From: Woeseiaceae bacterium
GTDB taxonomy: Bacteria; Pseudomonadota; Gammaproteobacteria; Steroidobacterales; Woeseiaceae
Length of the DNA stretch: 49,348 nt
Direction: 5' to 3'
NCBI GenBank assembly: GCA_030066735.1
Contig: JASJBB010000013.1
Coordinates: 1-49,348 of the forward strand
Part shown: positions 25,959 to 33,701 of the stretch, piece after piece
Layout of the letters: every line of letters starts with the position of its first letter
Numbering within the stretch: the first letter of the stretch is position 1
Made by a program: the position numbers and the translations under genes
Notes under the pieces: model-generated
The model's input: the letters and a program-made list of their open reading frames with translations, nothing else
Told to the model about the DNA's origin: nothing
The model's database searches: none

Positions 25959-27014
25959 TTAGTACAGCACGCTGATCAGGGTCGCGCTAACCACGCCGAC
26001 GAGCAGCGCCGAGAACAGTCCGACACCGAGCGGTTTCAGGCCGATGTGGATCAGGCCTTTCACGCTCGTGCCCAGTCCAACAGCGGCCATCGCGATGCCG
26101 AGGCAGAATTCGGCCGCCGTCTTGGTCCAGGACACGATTTCGCCCCAGGTGTCCGCGGGGATAAAGCCAAACGCCATGTCGCCCATGTCGCCGACCGTGC
26201 GGATCAGGCTCATCAATGCAAAGCCGACGATGAAAAGCGGCACCATCGTCCACCATTTCGGCGCTTCGCCGGCCTCGGTCGACCTGCGATGGTAAATGAT
26301 GCTCATGAGCGGGATGACGGCAAGCATGCCGAGGTTGCGCACGAGCTTGGTCACGGTGGCGACGTCGAGTGCCTGCGGGTCGCCGTAATACTGCTGGTAG
26401 ACGAGTCCGGCGCCGGCAACCTGCGCGGTCTCGTGCACCGACGTGCCGAGAAACAGGCCGGCCGCGAACGGGTCGCCGCCGAACATGTAGTGCGCCGCGA
26501 ACGGGTAGACGAGCATCGCGATTACACCGAACAGCGTAATGCAGGCCACCGAGTAGGCGACCTCGTCGTCCTTGGCGCCGATGGCCGGGGCAGTGGCCAC
26601 GATCGCCGTGGCGCCGCATATGCTGGTGCCAACCGCGATCAAGGTGCCCAGGCGTTCGCTGAGGCCCACCTTCTTGCTGATGTAGGTCACGACGACGAGC
26701 GCCGCAACGACGGCGCCGATGATGATCGGCAGGCTCTGCAGGCCAATGGCGCCGACCTCGCCGAGGCTCAACCGAATGCCCAGCAGCACAATGCCGAGCC
26801 GCAGCACCCGGACCAGCCCGAAGCGAATGCCCGGGTCGAAGCTCTTCGGCAGTGTAATCGTGTTGCGGACGAGAATGCCCAGCAGAATCGCCATCATGAT
26901 GGCACTGATGGGGCTCTTCGGCAGCCCCATCAGGTCGACGCCGATGAACACGGACAGGTAGTGGCCCGCGATGGCGAGCGCCAATGCGAGGACCAGCCCC
27001 GGCAATACAGCCAT
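25959..27014 (-). CDS. yeiH: YeiH/UPF0324-family putative sulfate (sulfite) exporter
   Basis: A 351-residue inner-membrane protein with about ten hydrophobic helices and the family blocks SICGATAIVATAPAIGA, LGTSVHETAQVAGAG and the N-terminal LLGILVRNT. The family (PSE, YeiH) is named for a presumed sulfate-export role; few members have been tested. Here it sits directly between tusA and sorA, in an operon controlled together with sHdr. The simplest reading is export of sulfite made by cytoplasmic sHdr to the periplasmic sulfite dehydrogenase (inference). A GGAGG site precedes the ATG. Confidence 0.82.
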   Translation of the reverse strand: MAVLPGLVLALALAIAGHYLSVFIGVDLMGLPKSPISAIMMAILLGILVRNTITLPKSFDPGIRFGLVRVLRLGIVLLGIRLSLGEVGAIGLQSLPIIIGAVVAALVVVTYISKKVGLSERLGTLIAVGTSICGATAIVATAPAIGAKDDEVAYSVACITLFGVIAMLVYPFAAHYMFGGDPFAAGLFLGTSVHETAQVAGAGLVYQQYYGDPQALDVATVTKLVRNLGMLAVIPLMSIIYHRRSTEAGEAPKWWTMVPLFIVGFALMSLIRTVGDMGDMAFGFIPADTWGEIVSWTKTAAEFCLGIAMAAVGLGTSVKGLIHIGLKPLGVGLFSALLVGVVSATLISVLY

Positions 27015-27040
27015 GATCTAGCCTCCGGCGTTAAGCGAGA

Positions 27041-27271
27041 TCAGGCGGCGTTGTGCTTGATCAGGAAACGATAGACGTCACCGTCAACCGAGTGCTCGAC
27101 GATTTCGTTGCCGGTCTGGCGGCAGAATGCCTCAAAGTCCGCCACGGAACCCGGATCCGTCGCCAGGACCTCAAGCGTACCGCCCGACGGAACTTCCTTA
27201 AGCGCCTTGCGTGCCTTGAGAATGGGTAGCGGGCAGTTCAGCCCCTTGGCGTCGAGTGTATGGTCAGCCAT
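27041..27271 (-). CDS. tusA: TusA-family sulfur carrier protein
   Basis: A 76-residue TusA/SirA protein with the diagnostic LNCPLPILKARKAL segment in which Cys13 carries the persulfide. A second Cys (Cys50 in AFCRQTG) is present, as in many TusA proteins of sulfur oxidisers. It moves sulfane sulfur between rhodanese, DsrE3 and, in known sHdr systems, the sHdr complex. It lies between dsrE3 and yeiH, with an AGGAA site before its ATG. Confidence 0.93.
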   Translation of the reverse strand: MADHTLDAKGLNCPLPILKARKALKEVPSGGTLEVLATDPGSVADFEAFCRQTGNEIVEHSVDGDVYRFLIKHNAA

Positions 27272-27286
27272 TTCCTGTAACTCCGG

Positions 27287-27820
27287 TTAGATAAACAGAT
27301 TGATATGAGCGTTCGAAGCGACCTCGATGTAGGTCGCGGCGCCACCGATGTCGACACCGTCGATCATGTCTTCCTTGTCGTACTCGAACAGGTCCATGGT
27401 CATCTGGCAGCCGATCATGCGAACCTCAGCCTCCACGGCCAGTTCGCGCAATTCTTCGATCGAAGCAACGCCCTTCTTCTTGATCAGGTTTTTCATCATG
27501 ACCGAGCAGGCGGCGTCGACGCCGGGGATCGCAGTCACGAGGTTGGGCAGACCCATGTGGCCGCCCATCATCGGCATCTTCATGGCCGGGTTGCCGGCAG
27601 CCGTCACCTGCAGGTCGAGTTTCTTGAGCAGCAGGGGCAGGCCATAGAATGTGAAGAACATTGTGACAGGCAGGCCCATCGCTGCGGCCGTCGTCGCGAG
27701 AATGAACGGCGGATAGGCCCAGTCGAGGCTACCCTTGGTGACGATGATGGACATGCTCTTCTCTTCAGGCGCCGCTACCGGTGCCACGGCGTCTTGGACG
27801 ACTTGAGCTTCACTGGACAT
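27287..27820 (-). CDS. dsrE3: DsrE3-type sulfurtransferase
   Basis: A 177-residue DsrE/DsrF-like protein with the DsrE3 layout: IIVTKGSLDWAYPPFILA near the N-terminus, the Met-rich MKMPMMGGHMGLP, and the conserved active Cys138 in RMIGCQMTMDL; Cys105 is a second conserved position. I chose the ATG at 27820, seven bases after an AGAGGTG site; a GTG at 27829 is an alternative. It is the first gene of the minus-strand operon and sits next to tusA as in many sulfur oxidisers, where DsrE3 and TusA exchange sulfur. Expression is probably controlled by the operators at 27865-27911. Confidence 0.9.
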   Translation of the reverse strand: MSSEAQVVQDAVAPVAAPEEKSMSIIVTKGSLDWAYPPFILATTAAAMGLPVTMFFTFYGLPLLLKKLDLQVTAAGNPAMKMPMMGGHMGLPNLVTAIPGVDAACSVMMKNLIKKKGVASIEELRELAVEAEVRMIGCQMTMDLFEYDKEDMIDGVDIGGAATYIEVASNAHINLFI

Positions 27821-27864
27821 AGATTTCACCTCTTGATGTTCGGGGTTCCAGCCTTCGAGGGCAT

Positions 27865-27880
27865 ATTAGAATATCAGAAT
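27865..27880. promoter_or_regulatory. Operator site A of the sulfur regulon
   Basis: ATTAGAATATCAGAAT matches 12 of 14 defined positions of the consensus ATTAGnATATnCTAAT derived from four sites in this window, and is preceded by GCAT as at site D. It lies 45 bases upstream of dsrE3 in the divergent dsrE3/HDAC region. Its centre is 31 bp from the centre of site B, about three helical turns. Probable target of the ArsR-family protein encoded at 40273 (inference). Confidence 0.62.
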
Positions 27881-27908
27881 TGTCTTTATTAGGGGGATAG
27901 AATATTCT
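27880..27908 (+). promoter_or_regulatory. Candidate sigma-70 promoter of the HDAC-lipS operon
   Basis: TTGTCT (27880-27885), a 17-bp spacer and TATTCT (27903-27908) make a reasonable housekeeping promoter reading rightward, about 50 bases before the HDAC-family ATG. The -10 box lies inside operator site B, so regulator binding should block polymerase. Confidence 0.5.
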
Positions 27909-27911
27909 CGT
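27896..27911. promoter_or_regulatory. Operator site B of the sulfur regulon
   Basis: GATAGAATATTCTCGT contains the exact core TAGnATATnCT of the shared motif and the perfect 10-bp palindrome AGAATATTCT (27899-27908). It covers the presumed -10 of the rightward promoter. Confidence 0.62.
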
Positions 27912-27956
27912 TTGCCAGGAATTGCTTGATACTCTCGATAGCAGGTCACCCCTTGA

Positions 27957-29090
27957 ATGCATAAGTTACAGCCGGAAAGCGCTCCCCAGCAGCACCCACT
28001 GTACATCGGCAGTGAGGTTTTCCGGCGCGCAGCTTTCGGCCCCAACCACCCGCTCAAGATCGTGCGCCACTCCGCGGTTCTCGACCTCGTGCGGATTCTG
28101 GGCTGGCTGCACGACGATGATTTTCGCACGCCGCAACCTGCGACGGTCGCGCAACTCACCGCGTTTCATGATTCCCGCTACGTGGAGGCGCTGCAATACG
28201 CAGATTCCACGGCCAGGGTCGACCCCGCGACCCGCGAGCGCTACCACATCGGAACGCTCGAAAACCCGCTGTTCGAGGGACTGTTCGAGCGTGCGGCCAC
28301 GACGGTCGCCGGATCGATCCTGGCGGCAAGGCTCGCGCTGCAGGGCCACGTGGCCTTTCATCCGTCCGGTGGCACGCACCACGGGCGGCGTGATCGCGCC
28401 AGCGGCTTCTGCTACTTCAACGATCCGGTCTTCGCCATCCGGACATTTCTCGAGGGCGGCTGCGAGCGCGTGCTGTATGTCGATCTCGATGCCCACCACG
28501 GTGACGGTGTGGAGGAAGCATTCGTCGATGAACGCCGCGTAATGACGCTGTCGATTCACGAGCAGGACCGCTGGCCTTACAGCGGGCTGGCGGATGACCG
28601 GCGCAGCGGTGGCGCCAGGAATTTCCCGGTGCCGCGGCATTTCAACGATGCCGAACTTCGGTACCTGGTCGAGAACGCGGTGCTGCCTATTGCCGGGCGC
28701 TTCGAACCAGACGCACTGGTCATCTGCTGCGGCGCCGATTGCCTCGCCGGCGATCCACTGTCATCGATGGATCTCAGTAACGTCGCCCTCTGGGACACGG
28801 TCGACCGGTTGCTGGAGTTCGGAAATCCTACGGTCATACTCGGCGGCGGCGGTTACAACCCGTGGACCGTCTGTCGCTGCTGGGCCGGGCTGTGGGGACG
28901 GCTGACGGGGCAGGCCATGCCCGAGTCGTTGCCCCCCGACGCTGTCAAGATGCTGACAAGGATGGAATGCGACCTGATCGACGACGAGGACGTGAACCCG
29001 CGCTGGCTGTCGACGTTGGTGGATACCCCCTATGACGGCCCGGTTCGCCCCGAGATAGAATCGTTGGCTGCGCAGCTGGTAAAGGACTGA
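27957..29090 (+). CDS. Histone deacetylase/AcuC-family metal-dependent deacylase
   Basis: A 377-residue HDAC-superfamily protein with a complete catalytic set: His141-His142 in GGTHHGRR, Asp176/Asp178/His180 in VDLDAHHGDG, Asp266 in CLAGDPLSS, and Tyr300 in GGGGYN. Zinc ligands would be Asp178, His180 and Asp266. Such enzymes remove acyl groups from lysine or small amines. It is the first gene of the lipoate-assembly operon, five bases before the first radical SAM gene, so an acyl-lysine on a lipoate-pathway protein such as LbpA is an attractive but untested substrate. No strong ribosome site precedes the ATG. Confidence 0.85.
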   Translation: MHKLQPESAPQQHPLYIGSEVFRRAAFGPNHPLKIVRHSAVLDLVRILGWLHDDDFRTPQPATVAQLTAFHDSRYVEALQYADSTARVDPATRERYHIGTLENPLFEGLFERAATTVAGSILAARLALQGHVAFHPSGGTHHGRRDRASGFCYFNDPVFAIRTFLEGGCERVLYVDLDAHHGDGVEEAFVDERRVMTLSIHEQDRWPYSGLADDRRSGGARNFPVPRHFNDAELRYLVENAVLPIAGRFEPDALVICCGADCLAGDPLSSMDLSNVALWDTVDRLLEFGNPTVILGGGGYNPWTVCRCWAGLWGRLTGQAMPESLPPDAVKMLTRMECDLIDDEDVNPRWLSTLVDTPYDGPVRPEIESLAAQLVKD

Positions 29091-29094
29091 CGGG

Positions 29095-30132
29095 ATGGCA
29101 TGGATTGACTACCTGGCCGACATCGAGGACCTCGAGGACGCTGACTTCGACGCGACGCTCGTCGCGCGGTTCGAACGTGCCGCCGAAGGGCGCCAAGCGC
29201 GGCCAATTCGTTTCTCCACGCCGACCTTCAAGGAATACGAGACCAGCGAACTGAAGGGCTGTGGCAAAAACAGCTTCCCGGCTTTTTCGATCACGGCAGC
29301 CGCCTGCGGCCTGAACTGCGATCACTGCCAGAAGAAGATCCTGGAGCCGATGATTCCGGCCACAAACCCGGAGATGCTGGACGCCAAGGTGCGCCAGCTC
29401 ATCGACTCGCAGGGACTCAATGGCTTCCTGCTTTCGGGCGGATCCAACAAGCGTAACGAGATCAATTACATGCGTTACCTGCCCGTGGTCGAGCAGCTCA
29501 AACGCGATTTCCCGGACATGCGCATTGCCGTTCACAGCGCCCTGATGAAGGAAGACCAGGCGAAAGCCATGGAGTCGGCCGGCGTCGATACCGTGATGAT
29601 GGACGTCATCGGCGCCAACGAGACGATTGAAGAAGTTTACAAGCTGAAGCGGCCGGTCGAGGACTTCGAGGAGACCCTGGCCGCGCTGTGCGCGACCTCG
29701 ATGGAGGTTACGCCGCATATTGTCGTCGGCTTGCACTACGGACGGATTCTCGGCGAGGCGAACGCACTCGACATGGTCAGCCGTTACCCGGTAACGGCGC
29801 TGGTGCTGGTCGTGATCATGCCGTTCTACGCCAAGCCGGGAACCTTCGAGACGCCCGCGACCCGCGATGTCGGCGAAATTTTTTACGAGGCGCGCCAACG
29901 CTTGCCCGAGCAGCAGGTGCTGCTGGGTTGCGCGCGGCCGCCGGGCATGCACAAGCGCGTCACCGACGCCTACGCCATCATGGCCGGTCTCGACGGCATC
30001 GCCTTTCCGGCCGAAGGCGCCGTCTCGGTTGCCCACTCGATCGGGCGGCCGTTCGAGCAGGCCCATTCCTGCTGCTCGATCAAGCTGGGCAGCGAACTGA
30101 AAACGAACGCGGCGCGCTCTTGCGCGGCCTGA
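29095..30132 (+). CDS. lipS1: LipS-type radical SAM protein (lipoyl synthase component)
   Basis: A 345-residue radical SAM protein with the SAM-cluster motif C71-x3-C75-x2-C78 (CGLNCDHC). Further Cys occur at position 56 and near the C-terminus (HSCCSIKLG), possibly for an auxiliary cluster. Together with the next gene it matches the two-protein LipS1/LipS2 lipoyl synthase that replaces LipA in archaea and in many sHdr organisms. It would insert one of the two sulfur atoms into octanoyl-LbpA. Which of the pair is LipS1 and which LipS2 cannot be decided by eye; the symbols follow gene order and should be treated as provisional. Confidence 0.78.
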   Translation: MAWIDYLADIEDLEDADFDATLVARFERAAEGRQARPIRFSTPTFKEYETSELKGCGKNSFPAFSITAAACGLNCDHCQKKILEPMIPATNPEMLDAKVRQLIDSQGLNGFLLSGGSNKRNEINYMRYLPVVEQLKRDFPDMRIAVHSALMKEDQAKAMESAGVDTVMMDVIGANETIEEVYKLKRPVEDFEETLAALCATSMEVTPHIVVGLHYGRILGEANALDMVSRYPVTALVLVVIMPFYAKPGTFETPATRDVGEIFYEARQRLPEQQVLLGCARPPGMHKRVTDAYAIMAGLDGIAFPAEGAVSVAHSIGRPFEQAHSCCSIKLGSELKTNAARSCAA

Positions 30133-30148
30133 GACGAGGACAGCGACG

Positions 30149-31363
30149 ATGAGTTGTATCGAACCCAAATCCAGCACCGCCATGGAGCCGCGTTTTCCCG
30201 ACAAGACGCCGGCCGATCGCCGCAATGGCATGCACGTCAAGGCGAACGACATTCCGCCGCAGGGCGTTTACCTGCCCAACAACAACTACCTGGCGCCGCA
30301 CATGCGGTCGCCCGAGTACGTGCAGATGTCCAACGCCGCCGCGATCACGCTGGGCATCATGGGCGGCCGCATGCACCGCTGCGAATGCACGCGCTGCCTC
30401 AACCTGCTGCTGACCTATCCGGAAGGCTGCCGCGCGAACTGCGCCTACTGCGGGCTGGCGCGGCATCGCGAGGCCGACCGCGATTACGCGGACCGCAATT
30501 TCATCCGCGTCGACTGGCCCGCCGTACCGATGGCCGACATCGTCGACATCGTGGCGCAGGATCCCGAGAACAGTCCGTTTCACCGCATGTGCATCTCGAT
30601 GATCACGCACCCGCGCTCCGAAGACGACACGTTCTCGGTGCTCGAGCAATGGACCAGCAAGATCGACCCGGACGCCATCCCGATATCGATCCTGTCCAAC
30701 CCCACCACCATGACGCGCGACGACGTCCAGAAAACGAAGGATCTCGGCGCCGACATCTTTACGGTCGCGCTCGACGCCGCTACGCCCGACGTCTTCGACA
30801 AGACCCGCGGCAAGGGTGTGCAGTCGCCGCACAAGTGGTCCAAGTACTGGGAGATCATGCTGGAGGCCAGGGATATTTTCGGTCCGCAGAAGTTTGGTGC
30901 GCACATCATCGTGGGCATGGGCGAGACCGAGTACGAAGTGCTCAACCTCGTACAGGAACTCGTCGACCTCGGCGGCCACAGCCACATGTTCTGCTTTTTC
31001 CCGGAGGAGGGGTCGCTGATGGACCACCTGCCGGCAACACCGCGTGACCAGTGGCGGCGGGTGCAGCTGGCGCGTTACCTGATTGACTATCGAGGCGTGC
31101 GCGTCGACCAGATGACGTTCGACGACCAGGGCCGGGTCAAGACCTACGGCATCCCGGACGCCGAGCTGTCAGACGTGATTGACGCCGGTATCGCGTTCCG
31201 CACCTCGGGCTGCCCGGGCAAGTTCCAGGAAGACATTTCGGCCTGCGACCGGCCCTACGGCGATTCGCCGCCGTCGAATATCGCGAGTTACCCGTTCCAG
31301 CCGAACAAGAAAGACGTCAGGAAGATTCGCAAACAGCTCGATATCCCTGTGCGCGTCGAGTAA
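30149..31363 (+). CDS. lipS2: LipS-type radical SAM protein, second lipoyl synthase component
   Basis: A 404-residue radical SAM protein with C94-x3-C98-x2-C101 (CRANCAYC) and a separate upstream set Cys78/Cys80/Cys83 (HRCECTRC) suited to an auxiliary iron-sulfur cluster that donates sulfur, as in lipoyl synthase and biotin synthase chemistry. A GAGGA site precedes the ATG, 16 bases after the first radical SAM gene. The neighbouring lipoate ligase and lbpA support a role in building lipoyl-LbpA. The lipS1/lipS2 naming of the pair is provisional. Confidence 0.78.
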   Translation: MSCIEPKSSTAMEPRFPDKTPADRRNGMHVKANDIPPQGVYLPNNNYLAPHMRSPEYVQMSNAAAITLGIMGGRMHRCECTRCLNLLLTYPEGCRANCAYCGLARHREADRDYADRNFIRVDWPAVPMADIVDIVAQDPENSPFHRMCISMITHPRSEDDTFSVLEQWTSKIDPDAIPISILSNPTTMTRDDVQKTKDLGADIFTVALDAATPDVFDKTRGKGVQSPHKWSKYWEIMLEARDIFGPQKFGAHIIVGMGETEYEVLNLVQELVDLGGHSHMFCFFPEEGSLMDHLPATPRDQWRRVQLARYLIDYRGVRVDQMTFDDQGRVKTYGIPDAELSDVIDAGIAFRTSGCPGKFQEDISACDRPYGDSPPSNIASYPFQPNKKDVRKIRKQLDIPVRVE

Positions 31364-31379
31364 GCAGGCGGACGAGATC

Positions 31380-32459
31380 ATGGCCGGGACGTTTCGGATC
31401 ATCGACACGGGCGTGCGCGAAGGGCGCGCCAACATCGCGTTCGACGCGGCGCTCATCGAGGAACGCCAGGCCGGGCGTGTCGCCGACACGATCCGCTTCC
31501 TGCGCTTCCCGCCGACGGCACTGATCGGCCGCCACCAGGACCTGAGCCGCGAGATTAACCTCGACTACTGCGCCCGGAACGGCATCGGCACGGTGCGCCG
31601 CATCACGGGTGGCGGCGCTATCTATCTCGATGAAGGCCAGCTCGGCTGGGAGCTCGTGTTCCATCGCTCCTCGCTGGGCGTTGCCGCCTTGCCCGACCTG
31701 GCCGAGAAGATCTGCAATGCAGCGGCGCTCGGTTTCAAACACCTGGGGGTCGACGCGAGATTCCGGCCGCGTAACGACATCGAAGTCGACGGGCGCAAGA
31801 TCAGCGGCACGGGCGGTTTTTTCGACGGCGATGTGCTGATCTACCAGGGCACGGTTCTCGTCGACATGAACTCGCAACAGATGGTCAGCGCGCTGAACAT
31901 TCCCGAGGCCAAGCTGGCCAAGCGCGAACTCGACTCCGCCGCGCAGCGCGTCATCACGCTCAAGGAACTCCTCGGCGACGGCCTGCCCGACATCGAGGCT
32001 ATCAAGTCGGCGCTGATCCGGGGTTTCACCGAGGGCCTCGGCATCGAGGCAGAGCCGGGCGAGATCACCGGGAACGAGGAGGCGCTGGCCAGGCAGTATT
32101 TCAGCGAAGAGATCGGCACCGACGAATTCGTGGCCGAGATCGACAATCCGGGCGACGACAACGAGACCCTGGCGGGTTCGCACACCGGGCCGGGCGGCAC
32201 CATCGACACGTTCGTCAAACTCGAGGGTCCCACGAAGGGCATCCTGCAGCGAGTCCTCGTAACGGGCGATTTTTTCGTCACGCCGCCGCGCATCGTGTTC
32301 GATCTCGAGGCGCACCTGGCGGGTACGCGGCTCGAAGAGATCGATGGTGAAATCGATGCGTTCTTTGCGGCCAACGACGTCGACATGCTCAGCGTCGCGC
32401 CGGACGACTTCAAGGCGTCGATCGCCACGGCTCTGGCCGCCGGAGGTGTCCATGGCTGA
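31380..32459 (+). CDS. slplA: Lipoate-protein ligase of the sHdr type (sLpl)
   Basis: A 359-residue LplA-family enzyme with the lipoate-binding loop RRITGGGAI (residues 73-81) and the catalytic-lysine region Lys140 in VDGRKISGTGGFF. It contains both the large catalytic domain and a C-terminal domain, so catalytic and accessory parts are fused. It activates octanoate or lipoate as the adenylate and transfers it to a carrier lysine; in sHdr organisms a dedicated ligase loads LbpA. The ATG at 31380 has a GGCGGACGAG site; the open frame upstream is a shadow of the radical SAM gene. Its end overlaps the next gene by 8 bases. Confidence 0.87.
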   Translation: MAGTFRIIDTGVREGRANIAFDAALIEERQAGRVADTIRFLRFPPTALIGRHQDLSREINLDYCARNGIGTVRRITGGGAIYLDEGQLGWELVFHRSSLGVAALPDLAEKICNAAALGFKHLGVDARFRPRNDIEVDGRKISGTGGFFDGDVLIYQGTVLVDMNSQQMVSALNIPEAKLAKRELDSAAQRVITLKELLGDGLPDIEAIKSALIRGFTEGLGIEAEPGEITGNEEALARQYFSEEIGTDEFVAEIDNPGDDNETLAGSHTGPGGTIDTFVKLEGPTKGILQRVLVTGDFFVTPPRIVFDLEAHLAGTRLEEIDGEIDAFFAANDVDMLSVAPDDFKASIATALAAGGVHG

Positions 32460-33249
32460 ATGCGCGCCCGACGCATTCGCAATGGCCAATCGCACCGAGA
32501 CGCCGATGAACGTCGTCGCGGTGATCCAGCACACTTCGGGTGAGTATCTCGGCCTGATGGAGGACCATCTCGAGGGGCGCCGCATTCGCTTTCAGTATTT
32601 CCGGCCGTTTGCCGGCGGCCGCAAGCTGCCGGCGAAAGACATTCCGGCGGACGCCCTGGTGCTGCTGGGCGGCGGTCCCTGGGGCAGCGCCGGGACGCGC
32701 GACCTGCCCACGCTGGCCGAGGAAGTCGAGCTTGCGCGCGTGATGCTGGAGCAGGGCACGCCGGTCATCGGCATCGGGCTCGGCGCGCAGATTCTGGCGA
32801 TCGCGGCCGGTGGCTCCAGCGAGCCGGCCGAATTCGCCTTCGAGTGCCGCAAGGCCGAGCGGTTGGAGGCCGGCGCGCTCAACGGCTTCCTGCCCGAGAC
32901 CTTCAACCAGGTCATCTACATGCGCGACCGGCCAGTGTTGCCGGAGGATGCCCGGATCCTCGCCCGGGACGAGACCGGGGCTCCCGCCGTCTTCCAGGTC
33001 GGTAACAATGCCTATGGTTTCCTGGGCAATCCCGGGATTAAGCTCGGCATGGTCGAAGACCTGATTATGGAATTCGAAGAGGTGCCTGATGGCGCTGCCG
33101 ACAAGCTCGATCAACTGCGGGCGCTGCAGACAGACATCGAAGATGAACTGGTGCCGATCATGACCGGGCTCGTGCAGTGCACGGCGCTTATGTCATCACC
33201 CAAGGCAGCCTCTAGGGCCGCAGAGAATTTGGATAAACCAGTAATTTAG
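32452..33249 (+). CDS. Class I glutamine-amidotransferase-like protein lacking the catalytic cysteine
   Basis: A 265-residue protein with the fold markers of class I GATases (ALVLLGGGPWGSAG, then GTPVIGIGLGAQILA), but where the nucleophile elbow should read G-I-C-x-G-x-Q it reads G107-I-Gly109-L-G-A-Q113. The catalytic Cys is replaced by Gly. The later His-Pro-Glu segment of the triad is also not recognisable: the matching region reads VFQVGNNAYGFLGNPG. It cannot hydrolyse glutamine by the normal mechanism. A GGAGGTG site precedes the ATG, overlapping the ligase. It ends the lipoate operon; a structural or regulatory role in LbpA maturation is possible (inference). Confidence 0.8.
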   Translation: MAECAPDAFAMANRTETPMNVVAVIQHTSGEYLGLMEDHLEGRRIRFQYFRPFAGGRKLPAKDIPADALVLLGGGPWGSAGTRDLPTLAEEVELARVMLEQGTPVIGIGLGAQILAIAAGGSSEPAEFAFECRKAERLEAGALNGFLPETFNQVIYMRDRPVLPEDARILARDETGAPAVFQVGNNAYGFLGNPGIKLGMVEDLIMEFEEVPDGAADKLDQLRALQTDIEDELVPIMTGLVQCTALMSSPKAASRAAENLDKPVI

Positions 33250-33257
33250 TATATGCT
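33229..33257 (+). promoter_or_regulatory. Candidate sigma-70 promoter of the sHdr operon
   Basis: TTGGAT (33229-33234), a 17-bp spacer and TATGCT (33252-33257) lie about 60 bases before the dsrE-like ATG. The -10 box is embedded in operator site C, so the operon is probably repressed by whatever binds that palindrome. Confidence 0.58.
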
Positions 33258-33260
33258 AAT
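33245..33260. promoter_or_regulatory. Operator site C of the sulfur regulon
   Basis: TTTAGTATATGCTAAT is the best match to the shared consensus ATTAGnATATnCTAAT (13 of 14 defined positions). On the opposite strand it is preceded by GCAC, parallel to the GCAT that precedes sites A and D. It sits on the -10 of the sHdr operon promoter. Confidence 0.68.
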
Positions 33261-33274
33261 GTGCTGTTGGAATG

Positions 33275-33288
33275 CCGGCGCCCGCCGG
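33275..33288 (+). other. GC-rich hairpin in the 5' leader of the sHdr operon
   Basis: CCGGCG (33275-33280), a 2-base loop and CGCCGG (33283-33288) form a perfect 6-bp stem downstream of the presumed transcription start and about 26 bases before the dsrE-like ATG. There is no T-tract. It may stabilise the mRNA 5' end. Confidence 0.35.
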
Positions 33289-33314
33289 TTCGCCAACGCC
33301 CAGGGGAACTAAGA

Positions 33315-33692
33315 ATGGCTGAGAAACTCATCATCGTCATGGCGAACACCGACCCGCGCAACGGCGAGGAACTCGGAGCGCCGATCTTCCAGGCCACGGT
33401 CGCGGCCGCAATGGACTACGACGTCGACGTTATCTGCACGGCGACCTCGGGCCGGCTAATGAAAAAGGGCGTCGCCGAGGAGTTGTTCGTCAAGGAAGGC
33501 TCGCCGAAGTCCGTCTACAGCTTCATCCAGGACGCCCACGAGGCCGGCGCCAAATTCTACTGCTGCTCGCCCAACCTGGACCTGTTCGACATGACCCAGG
33601 ACGACCTGATCCCGGAATGCGAAGGCATCGTCGGCGGCGCGCACCTGATCGAGCAAGTCATGGAAGAGGACGTCATGGTTCTCTCTTACTAG
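33315..33692 (+). CDS. DsrE-like sulfurtransferase heading the sHdr operon
   Basis: A 125-residue DsrE/TusD-fold protein (MAEKLIIVMANTDPRNGEE, then KFYCCSPNLDLF). Cys83 or Cys84 lies where the persulfide-carrying Cys of DsrE/TusD proteins is found. It differs from the DsrE3 protein on the other strand in length and Cys position, so the two are not recent duplicates. A strong AGGGGAAC site precedes the ATG. As first gene of the operon, 9 bases before shdrC1, it probably delivers sulfur to the sHdr complex. Confidence 0.82.
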   Translation: MAEKLIIVMANTDPRNGEELGAPIFQATVAAAMDYDVDVICTATSGRLMKKGVAEELFVKEGSPKSVYSFIQDAHEAGAKFYCCSPNLDLFDMTQDDLIPECEGIVGGAHLIEQVMEEDVMVLSY

Positions 33693-33701
33693 GGGCCCCA
33701 C

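Noticed and set aside
24654..27074. Plus-strand frame of 806 codons across sorA, yeiH and tusA
   Set aside because: It runs opposite three well-supported genes; the translation is full of His, Arg, Asp and Gln without any motif.
27821..27829. GTG at 27829 as the dsrE3 start
   Set aside because: It would place the AGAGGTG ribosome site too close; the ATG at 27820 has ideal spacing.
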